A stretch of 6,435 nt of DNA, from positions 1 through 6,435 of the forward strand of contig JAUWCK010000065.1 in assembly GCA_030609345.1 (NCBI GenBank), read 5' to 3'. The translations under genes were made by a program, and so were the position numbers. Below, in pieces: positions 1-5,685 of the stretch. The first letter of the stretch is position 1, and every line of letters starts with the position of its first letter. This DNA comes from Methanosarcinales archaeon. GTDB taxonomy: Archaea; Halobacteriota; Methanosarcinia; Methanosarcinales; Methanogasteraceae. The notes below the pieces were generated by a model that did not search any database, was not told where the DNA came from, and saw nothing but the letters and a program-made list of their open reading frames with translations.

Positions 1-1
1 G

Positions 2-673
2 ATCGAGTACTCCGAAGGAATTGAGCGAAAGGGGATTGTGCTTGCAACACTTACAAAACTCAAGCAGATCTGCAACCACCCCGCGCTCTTTCTCCAGGAC
101 GGAAGCCCCCTGAAGGCGCGATCAGGAAAACTGACGCGTCTTGGCGAGATGATTGAGGAGATGCTTTCCGAGGGCGACAAAGCACTAATCTTCACGCAGT
201 TTGCAGGAATGGGCGCCATGCTGCGCCACCATCTGCAGGATCGGTTCGATAGCGAGGTGCTATTCCTGCACGGTGGGACGCCAAGGAAACAGCGGGACGA
301 GATGGTCCAGCGGTTCCAGCAGGACGAGCACGGACCACGGTTATTCGTTCTCTCACTCAAGGCAGGCGGGTTCGGGCTTAACCTCACAGCCGCAAACCAC
401 GTCTTCCACTTCGACCGCTGGTGGAACCCTGCTGTTGAGAATCAGGCAACAGACCGGGTCTTCCGCATCGGGCAGACAAAGAACGTCTTCGCGCATAAGT
501 TCGTCTGCATCGGAACGCTCGAAGAGCGGATAGACCGGATGTTAGAGGAGAAGAAAGCGCTTGCAGACGCCATCGTCGGTACTGGCGAGGCGTGGATCAC
601 CGAACTATCTACCGACGAACTCAAGGATATCTTCACGCTGAGCCGTGATGCCGCCATTGCAGGAGGCGATTAA
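2..673 (+). CDS. SNF2-family DNA/RNA helicase, C-terminal part (5' truncated)
   Basis: This is the last 223 codons of a SNF2/Rad54-like ATPase that begins before the window. The frame is open from base 2, so the GTG at 38 and later Met codons are internal. The visible part starts at the end of the SNF2_N domain ([11 protein letters not shown]) and covers the whole second RecA-like lobe: motif IV (KALIFTQF, near 179-202), motif V ([12 protein letters not shown], near 350-388, then HFDRWWNP) and motif VI ([11 protein letters not shown], 443-475) with the arginine finger. Such proteins use ATP to translocate on double-stranded DNA and remodel protein-DNA complexes. The Walker A and DExH motifs lie outside the window. 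The stop is two bases before the next gene, a SWIM zinc-finger protein, which is the usual genomic partner of bacterial and archaeal SNF2 proteins. Family assignment is secure; the cellular role (repair, transcription or defence) is not determined. Confidence 0.96.
   Translation: MEYSEGIERKGIVLATLTKLKQICNHPALFLQDGSPLKARSGKLTRLGEMIEEMLSEGDKALIFTQFAGMGAMLRHHLQDRFDSEVLFLHGGTPRKQRDEMVQRFQQDEHGPRLFVLSLKAGGFGLNLTAANHVFHFDRWWNPAVENQATDRVFRIGQTKNVFAHKFVCIGTLEERIDRMLEEKKALADAIVGTGEAWITELSTDELKDIFTLSRDAAIAGGD
661..666 (+). promoter_or_regulatory. Shine-Dalgarno AGGAGG for the SWIM gene
   Basis: A perfect AGGAGG lies 9 nt before the ATG at 676, inside the last codons of the SNF2 gene. It fixes the SWIM-protein start at 676 and supports translation from a shared mRNA. 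Confidence 0.8.
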
Positions 674-675
674 CG

Positions 676-1578
676 ATGGTGAGATGGGGCTACTGGGAAT
701 ACTACAAACCTGCAAAGCCAAAAGCGGTGAAGGACGGCATAAAGGCAAAGAGCAAGCGGGGCGAGATCGGAACGACGTGGTGGTCGAAACGCTGGATCGC
801 TGTTCTCGAATCATTCAGTATGGGGACAAGACTGACCCGCGGACGCTCCTATGCGAGGAAGGGGCAGGTGATCTCGATCGATGTCCGGGAAGGGGTCGTC
901 AAATCGAAGGTTCAGGGCTCAGGATCGAAACCATACAGCGTCACAATCAGGATGGATCCGATCTCTACTGCGGACTGGGAGAAGGTGGCAGACGCGATGG
1001 CGTCAAAAGCGATATTCGCAGCCAAACTCTTAGCGGGCGAGATGCCGGCTGATATCGAGGATGCTTTCGCAGAAGCCGGAATCTCGCTCTTTCCCGTGAA
1101 ATTAAAGGATCTTGAAACCGATTGTTCGTGCCCGGACTGGGCAAACCCGTGTAAGCACATCGCAGCCGTCTATTACCTGCTGGCAGAGCGGTTCGACGAG
1201 GATCCATTCCTCATCTTCAAGCTGAGGGGCAGAACAAAGGAGGATATCATCGATTCGCTCAGGAAGCGGCGTGTTTCTGATGCTTCCGCGGAAGAGGAAG
1301 CGGGGGAGACCGTAAAACCGCTCGATGAATGCATGGATTCGTTCTGGGAGGTTGGTGATGCGCTCGATTCGTTTTCTGTGAATAAAACCCGTCCGGAGGT
1401 GGAAGCCGCGGTCCTGAGGAGGCTCGGAGACGCTCCGTTTTTCATAAGCAAAGACAATATCGCAGCGCTGCTCTCGAAGGCATACACAGTCGCAGGCATT
1501 GCTGCGTTGCAGAGGGCGTCTGGAGAGGTGGAGGGGACGGGAGAGGAGGGGGTTTACGATTCGAGAGCGGGGGAATGA
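676..1578 (+). CDS. SWIM zinc-finger protein, partner of SNF2 helicase
   Basis: A 300-aa protein with a SWIM zinc-finger, C150-x-C152-x6-C159-x-H161, in the expected context (CSCPDW...PCKH followed by IAAVYYLLAERFDEDPFLIF). The N-terminal region (GTTWWSKRW, RLTRGRSYARKGQV, then a beta-rich stretch ending YSVTIRM) is the conserved head of the SWIM proteins encoded beside SNF2 helicases. SWIM fingers are thought to bind DNA or protein; the protein probably acts with the helicase upstream. The stop-to-start gap is 2 nt and a perfect AGGAGG precedes the start, so the two are very likely one operon. Residues from about 200 are poorly conserved-looking and acidic, and the last 25 or so (Gly/Glu rich) look disordered. 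No catalytic domain is visible, so it is best read as an accessory subunit. Family identification is strong; function is inferred from context. Confidence 0.93.
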   Translation: MVRWGYWEYYKPAKPKAVKDGIKAKSKRGEIGTTWWSKRWIAVLESFSMGTRLTRGRSYARKGQVISIDVREGVVKSKVQGSGSKPYSVTIRMDPISTADWEKVADAMASKAIFAAKLLAGEMPADIEDAFAEAGISLFPVKLKDLETDCSCPDWANPCKHIAAVYYLLAERFDEDPFLIFKLRGRTKEDIIDSLRKRRVSDASAEEEAGETVKPLDECMDSFWEVGDALDSFSVNKTRPEVEAAVLRRLGDAPFFISKDNIAALLSKAYTVAGIAALQRASGEVEGTGEEGVYDSRAGE

Positions 1579-1720
1579 ATATAATGCGCTAAAGACAGAT
1601 AAGCTTTTAGAAAGTGGCAAGTGGTTATATTATGCGCCTTGTGACATCAACGAAGGTCCCGTTTTTAAAAAGAAAAGCAGAAAAAGCAGAATAGACGTAT
1701 TCAAGAAGATAAATTGTACT

Positions 1721-1841
1721 TGCTCAATAAGCTGTGGGTTTTAGGATTTTAACCACAAGATTACACAGATTTCCACGAGATTTCTGTGTTAATCTCGTGT
1801 AATCTCGTGGTTTTATGCGGATTTCCACACGATATTGAGCA
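1721..1841. repeat. Large imperfect palindrome, MITE- or REP-like
   Basis: The outer ends TGCTCAATA (1721-1729) and TATTGAGCA (1833-1841) are exact inverted repeats. Inner arms of 16 bp (1751-1766 and 1797-1812, AACCACAAGATTACAC against its complement) match with one mismatch. The sequence between these blocks is also partly complementary, with one 1-nt offset, so the whole 121 bp can fold on itself. Inside are an alternative perfect 9-bp hairpin (1774-1782 with 1791-1799) and a tandem near-repeat AATCTCGTGT/AATCTCGTGG at 1791-1810. The layout suits a non-autonomous mobile or REP-type element. A terminator or RNA structure is a less likely reading. Copies elsewhere in the genome cannot be seen from here. 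Confidence 0.7.
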
Positions 1842-1953
1842 TGTTCGATAAATTCAACTAACCAATACGAGATTAGATATGAACTCTCCAAACATTTCGA
1901 AATCACACCGATAGTGAGAGATTAAGAAATACAACTATGAGAATAGTGCAGAG

Positions 1954-1959
1954 AGGTGG
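1954..1959 (+). promoter_or_regulatory. Strong AGGTGG ribosome binding site before ATG 1963
   Basis: GAGAGGTGG followed by CTG and ATG (1963) is a textbook archaeal initiation site. The frame it opens (62 codons, to 2151) looks like a shadow, being Arg/Gln rich and unlike any family. The frame one base later reads protein-like and continues into the glycosylase. This mismatch is the reason for the frameshift suggestion in the next entry. Confidence 0.5.
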
Positions 1960-1962
1960 CTG

Positions 1963-2134
1963 ATGGTTAGAGTTCAACCCAGAAGAATGCACAATTGCAG
2001 AACATGTTCGGACGAGGCTGTCAACTATCTGGTGTTGGATCAATGCCTTCGGCGATCTGACACCCAACAAGTCGGCAACCCTGATGGACTGGGAAAACTT
2101 TTACATCTTGCCAGAGAGAAAAGGAACAGTGATC
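1963..2134 (+). pseudogene. Frameshifted 5' coding segment fused in frame to the glycosylase
   Basis: From 1964 the frame of the downstream glycosylase is open with no stop (the last one is TGA at 1961-1963). It reads protein-like: EFNPEECTIAEHVRTRLS, then TIWCWINAFGDLTPNKSATL, then MDWENFYILPERKGTVIM. Codon choice (ttc, aac, atc, tac, gag) resembles the neighbouring genes. It has no usable start except ATG 2084, which has no good ribosome binding site. A strong AGGTGG plus ATG lies at 1954-1965 but one base out of phase; losing one base near 1966-1968 would give a continuous MVEFNPEEC... start. I do not recognise the family. It may be a broken separate gene, an N-terminal extension with a sequencing indel, or untranslated DNA. 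The glycosylase itself does not need it. Confidence 0.4.
2121..2126 (+). promoter_or_regulatory. Shine-Dalgarno AAGGAA for the glycosylase
   Basis: AAGGAA ends 8 nt before ATG 2135 and 17 nt before ATG 2144, favouring 2135 over 2144 or the longer ATG at 2084. Confidence 0.5.
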
Positions 2135-2764
2135 ATGAACAATATGGATGAGATCGATCGTCTTCTTGCGCAATTCCCGTTATATGCTGAGGATCTTGGA
2201 ATAGACCTGTCAGAACCATCCGGCAGGTTCAAATGGTTTCTTGCATCGGTCCTGTTCGGTGCGAGGATCAGTCAGAAGATAGCATCGAACACATATAAGA
2301 AATTTGATAAACACGGGGTCAACACCCCGGAAAAGATCATATCAACAACATGGGACGAGTTGATCGGGATCCTCGATGATGGTGGATATGCCCGGTATGA
2401 TGGCGTAACCGCAACGAAACTGCTCAATGTCATGAGGGGATTGAAAGAAAGATATGGATCGCTTGAGAATTTATACAGGCAGTCATCGAATACAAATGAT
2501 TTAGAGAGGAGATTGCAGGAATTCAAGGGCATCGGTGCGGTGACAACCCAGATATTCCTCAGAGAACTGAGGGGTCAGTGGGACGTGCATCCACAGATAT
2601 CTGATAAAGCAAAAAATGCAGCAAAGAATCTGGACATAGATCTGGACAAATTTGAAGGCGAAAAATTATCAAGGATCGAAACAGCGCTCGTTAAACTGAG
2701 TATCATGTACTGCAAGAAGAAAAAATGTGCAGAGTGTCCGATGAAGGAATTCTGCAGGATATAG
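2135..2764 (+). CDS. Endonuclease III-like HhH-GPD DNA glycosylase with Fe-S cluster
   Basis: A 209-aa HhH-GPD superfamily base-excision-repair protein, about the size of E. coli Nth. The helical glycosylase fold runs from about residue 30 (RFKWFLASVLFGARIS) to 190. The helix-hairpin-helix is FKGIGAVTTQIFLREL (130-145). The catalytic aspartate is probably D150 in WDVHPQ, the equivalent of VDTH in Nth. C193, C198, C201 and C207 form the C-terminal [4Fe-4S] ligand set. Two oddities: the lysine that makes Nth a bifunctional glycosylase/lyase (GxGxK) is V136 here, so a monofunctional glycosylase is expected, and the first cysteine spacing is four residues rather than the classical six. Substrate is unknown; alkylated bases are possible by analogy with Lys-less relatives. 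The start at 2135 is chosen from AAGGAA at 2121 and because the family's N-terminus begins near here; ATG 2084 is the longer alternative (226 aa). Confidence 0.88.
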   Translation: MNNMDEIDRLLAQFPLYAEDLGIDLSEPSGRFKWFLASVLFGARISQKIASNTYKKFDKHGVNTPEKIISTTWDELIGILDDGGYARYDGVTATKLLNVMRGLKERYGSLENLYRQSSNTNDLERRLQEFKGIGAVTTQIFLRELRGQWDVHPQISDKAKNAAKNLDIDLDKFEGEKLSRIETALVKLSIMYCKKKKCAECPMKEFCRI

Positions 2765-2806
2765 CGTCACGATCTCCTCAATCGCACCTTTAAACTCCAT
2801 ACTCTC

Positions 2807-2958
2807 TCATTCTGGATACTCATGCTTTATGAACGGCAGGTCAAAACGTGCGCCGTTGAACGTAATCAGAAAATCGTATTCGCAAACTCATCGACGATGC
2901 CGTCAAGGTCGATCCCGCGCACAAACGCCTTTGCCTTCTTACCGTCGTAGATCCAGAC
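2807..2958 (-). pseudogene. Remnant of a PolB-like 3'-5' exonuclease (RNase H-like fold)
   Basis: On the minus strand immediately after the homoserine dehydrogenase stop, one frame reads VWIYDGKKAKAFVRGIDLDG then IVDEFAN and hits a TGA at 2866-2868. The frame shifted by one base continues EYDFLITFNGARFDLPFIKH and EYPE to a TGA at 2807-2809. Joined, these match the middle of predicted exonucleases related to the PolB proofreading domain (RNase_H_2 type), whose hallmark is FNGxxFDLPFI. The N-terminal DIETTGL metal-binding motif and the C-terminal half are missing. After the second stop, in the same frame, a short MEFKGAIEEIV stretch may be a further scrap. It is therefore a truncated and frameshifted relic, not a working nuclease. 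The family call rests on motif recognition. Confidence 0.68.
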
Positions 2959-3975
2959 TCAGCCCCGCATAGCCTCTATCCACAGGATATCGCTAAGTAT
3001 CGCGCTTGCCGTCTCAACAGATCCCGCACCGATCCCGCCGATCGTGATCCTGCCTGCAAGTTCGGTCTGGATGGACGCGAGATTGAAGGTTCCGCCGATG
3101 CTTAATGGGTGGTTTCTCGGCACCATCTTTGGCGCAACCTTGAGCACCCCTTCCCGAATCTCCCCGATCAATTTTATGGTGTGCCCTTCTTCTTTCGCCA
3201 GTTTGAACGATTCTGGCGTGATCTTTGTGATGCCGGTCACATCCACATCATCGTACCCGACATCCATCCCGAATACCGAGTTCGCAAGAATCACGACCTT
3301 TGCAGCGGTATCGATCCCATCAACGTCTGCGCTCGGGTCTGCCTCGGCAATACCGAGTTCCTGCGCCTCTCCGAGCGCATGTTCATAAGAGACGCCTTCA
3401 TCATCCATCCGGGTGAGGATGTAGTTGCACGTCCCGTTCAGCACGCCTTCGATGCTTATAATCCTGTTTCCAGCCAGAGTCTCATTCGAAAGGTTGATTG
3501 CTGGCATCGCTCCGCCGACCGTCGCCTCAAATCTGAAATAGCGGTCGTGCTTCCTCGCAAGCCCACACAGTTCCGAATATGCAACGACAAGCGGTCCTTT
3601 ATTCGATGTCACGACATGCCTTCCGCTCTCAAATGCTTTCCTGATGTGCGAAAGCCCGATTCCGCCTGTTATTATGTCAGTCGGCGTCGCCTCGACCATG
3701 ATCTCATGATCCACGCCAACGATCGCATCGAGTGCGGTCATGCCTGCCGTATCCGCAGCCGCACCCCTCTCAGTATCAGGAAGCGCAACCGCAACCGTGC
3801 CAGTCTCCCTCTTCCGCTGCAGCGCGGATGCAAGATCGACGCCAGCAGCGTCCACAACAGCACCGCGGGAATCAGCGATCGCAACCACCTTTATCGGGTA
3901 GTCCGTGCGCATAAGCGCGTCTGCAACGCCCTGCCCGACAGCGCCGAATCCAATGATCGATATTCGTATGCTCAT
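2959..3975 (-). CDS. hom: Homoserine dehydrogenase
   Basis: A 338-aa enzyme that reduces aspartate 4-semialdehyde to L-homoserine with NAD(P)H, the branch point to threonine and methionine, in the cytoplasm. Visible: the Rossmann glycine motif GFGAVGQG (9-16); VVTSNKGPLV with K126; EATVGGAMPAI (150-160); the dimerisation and substrate region GVLNGTCNYILTRM (177-190); and DPSADVDGIDTAAK (213-226), holding the conserved substrate-binding acidic residues and the catalytic lysine (K226). Length fits the short archaeal/bacterial type with no C-terminal ACT domain, so no built-in threonine feedback is seen. A GGTGA ribosome binding site at 3979-3983, spaced 3 nt, supports ATG 3975. The gene follows the ABC ATPase by 43 bp on the same strand, so co-transcription is possible although no functional link is obvious. 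Downstream is the exonuclease relic. Confidence 0.97.
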   Translation of the reverse strand: MSIRISIIGFGAVGQGVADALMRTDYPIKVVAIADSRGAVVDAAGVDLASALQRKRETGTVAVALPDTERGAAADTAGMTALDAIVGVDHEIMVEATPTDIITGGIGLSHIRKAFESGRHVVTSNKGPLVVAYSELCGLARKHDRYFRFEATVGGAMPAINLSNETLAGNRIISIEGVLNGTCNYILTRMDDEGVSYEHALGEAQELGIAEADPSADVDGIDTAAKVVILANSVFGMDVGYDDVDVTGITKITPESFKLAKEEGHTIKLIGEIREGVLKVAPKMVPRNHPLSIGGTFNLASIQTELAGRITIGGIGAGSVETASAILSDILWIEAMRG

Positions 3976-3978
3976 GTT

Positions 3979-3983
3979 TCACC
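3979..3983 (-). promoter_or_regulatory. GGTGA ribosome binding site of hom
   Basis: On the minus strand GGTGA-AAC-ATG. The core matches the archaeal 16S 3' end; the 3-nt spacing is short but acceptable and supports the hom start at 3975. Confidence 0.55.
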
Positions 3984-4018
3984 AGAGTTTGTTCTGAAGT
4001 TTATTCCAATCGTTCATA

Positions 4019-4747
4019 TTAATTTCTCGTGCATCGCTCATACAGCGCCTGAAACTCAGCCACATCCGCAACCTCCGATGCCGGCGCATGGTACGTCACC
4101 GTGCCTGATGCCATAATCATCACCTGATCAGCGAGCGCAAGACCGCGCTTTAGGTCGTGCGAGATCATGATTGTGGTGATCCCTGATCCGGTAAGTGAAT
4201 TCAGCACGCTCTCGAGACTTGCCGATGCCTGCTGATCAAGACCGGTGTACGGCTCATCGAGAAGCAACACCGAGGGCTTATGGAGGATTGCACGAGCGAT
4301 CGATAGCCTTTGTTTCATGCCTCTTGAGAACGTGCCGACACGATCGTGTTTTCTATCGGAAAGTCCGGTCTCTCCAAGGACTTCATCGACCCTCTTATCA
4401 CTATCAGGAATTGCATACATTTTCCCAAAGAATTTGAGATTTTCACCTGCGGTCAGTTCGTTGTACAGGTAGGTGTTATGTGAGATCACTCCGATGATCC
4501 CCCTAACCTTTTCAGGGGATTTTTTAACGTCGAAACCTCCAATCTCTACAGTACCCCCGGTTGCATTGACAAGTGTCGCCATGATCTTGATAAGCGTCGT
4601 CTTGCCTGCGCCGTTCGGTCCGACGATTGTTAAGAACTCTCCGCCCTTGACCGAGAAATTGACATTATCAAGCACGGTCATGCTGCCGAAGTTCTTTGTG
4701 ATGTCGTGAACATGGATCATCGTACCTGTTTTTTTCTTTGATTGCAT
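4019..4747 (-). CDS. ABC transporter ATP-binding protein, CcmA-like
   Basis: A 242-aa ABC ATPase that would energise a membrane partner. It has Walker A GPNGAGKT (43-50), signature SRGMKQRLSIARA (141-153), Walker B LLLDEP (161-166) and the H-loop histidine H197 in MISHD. The Q-loop position reads GVISHNTYLYNELTAGENL, with histidine where most ABC proteins have glutamine. This SHNTYLY pattern resembles archaeal CcmA-like (haem exporter/cytochrome c maturation) ATPases, but CcmA assignment is by resemblance only. No permease (CcmB/CcmC or ABC2 type) is adjacent: downstream is hom, and upstream is the divergent MNT gene. It may therefore work with a permease encoded elsewhere. ATG 4747 has GGTGTGG upstream (4758-4764); the internal ATG at 4720 (MIHVHDITKNFG, 233 aa) matches where family members usually begin and is a real alternative. 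Confidence 0.9.
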   Translation of the reverse strand: MQSKKKTGTMIHVHDITKNFGSMTVLDNVNFSVKGGEFLTIVGPNGAGKTTLIKIMATLVNATGGTVEIGGFDVKKSPEKVRGIIGVISHNTYLYNELTAGENLKFFGKMYAIPDSDKRVDEVLGETGLSDRKHDRVGTFSRGMKQRLSIARAILHKPSVLLLDEPYTGLDQQASASLESVLNSLTGSGITTIMISHDLKRGLALADQVMIMASGTVTYHAPASEVADVAEFQALYERCTRN

Positions 4748-4784
4748 TTAACGATTGCCACACCGCAGGTACCCGCAGAAAGGA

Positions 4785-4793
4785 TTTTAAAGT
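4785..4793. promoter_or_regulatory. TATA-like box in the divergent ABC/mntA intergenic region
   Basis: ATTTTAAAG (TTTTAAA at 4786-4792) is nearly symmetrical and lies between the divergent ATPase and mntA starts. On the minus strand it would place a start site about 25 bp on, near 4764, just before GGTGTGG and ATG 4747, a good fit. On the plus strand the predicted start would fall within the Shine-Dalgarno/start region of mntA, a poor fit. It is a positional guess. Confidence 0.3.
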
Positions 4794-4804
4794 AGTATCC
4801 ACAA

Positions 4805-4810
4805 GAGGAG
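4805..4810 (+). promoter_or_regulatory. Shine-Dalgarno GAGGAG of mntA
   Basis: GAGGAG lies 5 nt before ATG 4816 and decides the start against the longer in-frame ATG at 4738, which would overlap the divergent ATPase gene. Confidence 0.75.
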
Positions 4811-4815
4811 ATTTA

Positions 4816-5253
4816 ATGAAGGCTGTAGGGAACAGTATGAACCTGGAAAAGGATTTTGAGATATTCAAGGATGATGCTCTTGGAATACTACTGTTCGGAT
4901 CCCGTGCTCGGCTGGAAGATGTCGAGAGGTCGGATATCGATATCTGCATCGTCCGACCCGTGAGCGATCGTGTTTTGACCGGAATCGAGAGGATGTTTGG
5001 TGGAAAGTACGATATCAAAGTTTTTGAGAGCCTGCCCCTTTACATACAGATCGAGATAATTCGGGATCATAGAATCCTGCATGGTGATGAAACCCAACTT
5101 TCGGAATATTTCTACAGGTTCAGAAGACTCTGGGGGGATATGGTATTACGCGTTGAGTACAATCGGTTCAGCAGCGCCCGGGAACGGATGAGGCTCAGGA
5201 AAAGGTGGTTACATGAGAAAAGAACGGTACTTGGAAAAATTAGAGCTTTTTGA
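4816..5253 (+). CDS. mntA: MntA-type nucleotidyltransferase antitoxin
   Basis: A 145-aa minimal nucleotidyltransferase (MNT). The catalytic signature GSX10DXD is exact: G28-S29, ten residues, D40-I-D42 (LLFGSRAR...SDIDICIV). D66 in KYDIKVFE is the likely third metal-binding acidic residue. In characterised HepT/MntA systems such as that of Shewanella oneidensis, MntA transfers AMP units to a tyrosine of the HEPN toxin and silences it. The downstream gene is that toxin, and the two genes overlap by 41 bp, so expression is coupled. The C-terminal tail is very basic (RERMRLRKRWLHEKR), which may partly be a by-product of encoding the toxin start in another frame. An in-frame ATG exists at 4738, but GAGGAG at 4805 makes 4816 the better start. 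Role as antitoxin is inferred from family and pairing. Confidence 0.92.
   Translation: MKAVGNSMNLEKDFEIFKDDALGILLFGSRARLEDVERSDIDICIVRPVSDRVLTGIERMFGGKYDIKVFESLPLYIQIEIIRDHRILHGDETQLSEYFYRFRRLWGDMVLRVEYNRFSSARERMRLRKRWLHEKRTVLGKIRAF
5203..5208 (+). promoter_or_regulatory. AGGTGG ribosome binding site of hepT inside mntA
   Basis: AGGTGG lies 4 nt before ATG 5213, within the coding sequence of mntA. It supports the overlapping toxin start; there is no other in-frame Met until deep inside the HEPN domain. Confidence 0.75.
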
Positions 5254-5635
5254 GGGAGAATTGGAGTTTATAGCGTCTCATGAAATCTGCGATGACGTTA
5301 CTGAGAGGGCGCTACTTCACTCGTTACAGACCTGTGTCGAGATCTCCATGGATATCGCTGCCATGCTTACAAAGGACGCAGGGCTGGTTGTCGAGGATGA
5401 TTATACCAACATAGAAAAGTTATCGAGGGAAGGCATCATCGGAACGAAAGAAGAGGGGACTTTGAAGGAATATAATGGACTGCGAAACAGTATCGTCCAT
5501 AGATATGGTCGCCTTGATATGGGGCGCGTTGTGAAAGCGCTGGATGAAATTGATAGACTCTACCAGATTGCTGCAAAGCTCACCCTGATCTACGAGAGCA
5601 TACCTGCAAGCGGTATCGACACGCCCGGGGCGTGA
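5213..5635 (+). CDS. hepT: HepT-type HEPN ribonuclease toxin
   Basis: A 140-aa all-helical HEPN protein (DUF86/HepT-like). The active-site motif RX4HXY is complete: R91-N-S-I-V-H96-R-Y98, with the usual context LRNSIVHRYGRLD. HEPN toxins cut RNA, in some cases trimming tRNA 3' ends; arginine and histidine are catalytic, and Y98 is the residue expected to be AMPylated by MntA. Because the catalytic residues are intact, the toxin appears functional. It starts inside mntA (41-bp overlap) with its own AGGTGG site. The antitoxin-first order ensures MntA is made before or with the toxin. N-terminal ERYLEKLELFEGELEFI matches the usual first helix. The last 10 residues (SGIDTPGA region) look like a non-conserved tail. 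Confidence 0.93.
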   Translation: MRKERYLEKLELFEGELEFIASHEICDDVTERALLHSLQTCVEISMDIAAMLTKDAGLVVEDDYTNIEKLSREGIIGTKEEGTLKEYNGLRNSIVHRYGRLDMGRVVKALDEIDRLYQIAAKLTLIYESIPASGIDTPGA

Positions 5636-5650
5636 AATAAGAAACTGAAA

Positions 5651-5667
5651 CGGTGCTTAAAGCACCG
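5651..5667. terminator. Hairpin between the converging hepT and dockerin genes
   Basis: CGGTGCTTAAAGCACCG folds into a 7-bp GC-rich stem with a three-base loop, 16 bp after the hepT stop and 19 bp after the dockerin-frame stop on the other strand. Its position between convergent genes suggests a bidirectional terminator or processing site, but no T-run follows, and archaeal termination relies mainly on T-runs. Confidence 0.4.
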
Positions 5668-5685
5668 CCAGCATCGCAATTCTTG

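Larger units (their letters stand above)
1579..1962. other. Intergenic stretch with no convincing gene
   Basis: This holds a T5 run at 1662-1666 that could end the SNF2-SWIM transcript (weak), a large imperfect palindrome at 1721-1841, and AT-rich DNA up to the ribosome binding site at 1954. A + strand frame through 1579-1744 reads protein-like for about 45 codons (KLLESGKWLYYAPCDINEG, then lysine-rich) but its only ATG lies inside the SWIM gene in another frame. I do not call it a gene. Confidence 0.6.

Noticed and set aside
1662..1666. T5 run as terminator of the SNF2-SWIM operon
   Set aside because: Five T residues in an AT-rich spacer are weak evidence, so it was not listed as a separate feature.
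1499..1744. An 81-codon + strand frame overlapping the SWIM gene end, containing KLLESGKWLYYAPCD
   Set aside because: The only ATG lies inside the SWIM gene in another frame without a ribosome binding site, and the peptide matches no family I recognise. The protein-like middle part is mentioned under the intergenic entry but is not enough for a gene call.
1724..1906. A minus-strand frame of 60 codons across the palindrome
   Set aside because: It lies within the inverted repeat and AT-rich spacer, has no ribosome binding site and no recognisable protein features.
3109..4116. A long + strand open frame of 335 codons opposite hom
   Set aside because: It is antisense to homoserine dehydrogenase, which has all family motifs and a ribosome binding site. 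The composition (Arg, His, Cys rich) is typical of a shadow frame.
4738..4815. Longer N-terminus for mntA from ATG 4738
   Set aside because: It would overlap the divergent ATPase start and has no ribosome binding site, while GAGGAG at 4805 points to ATG 4816, where the family N-terminus fits.
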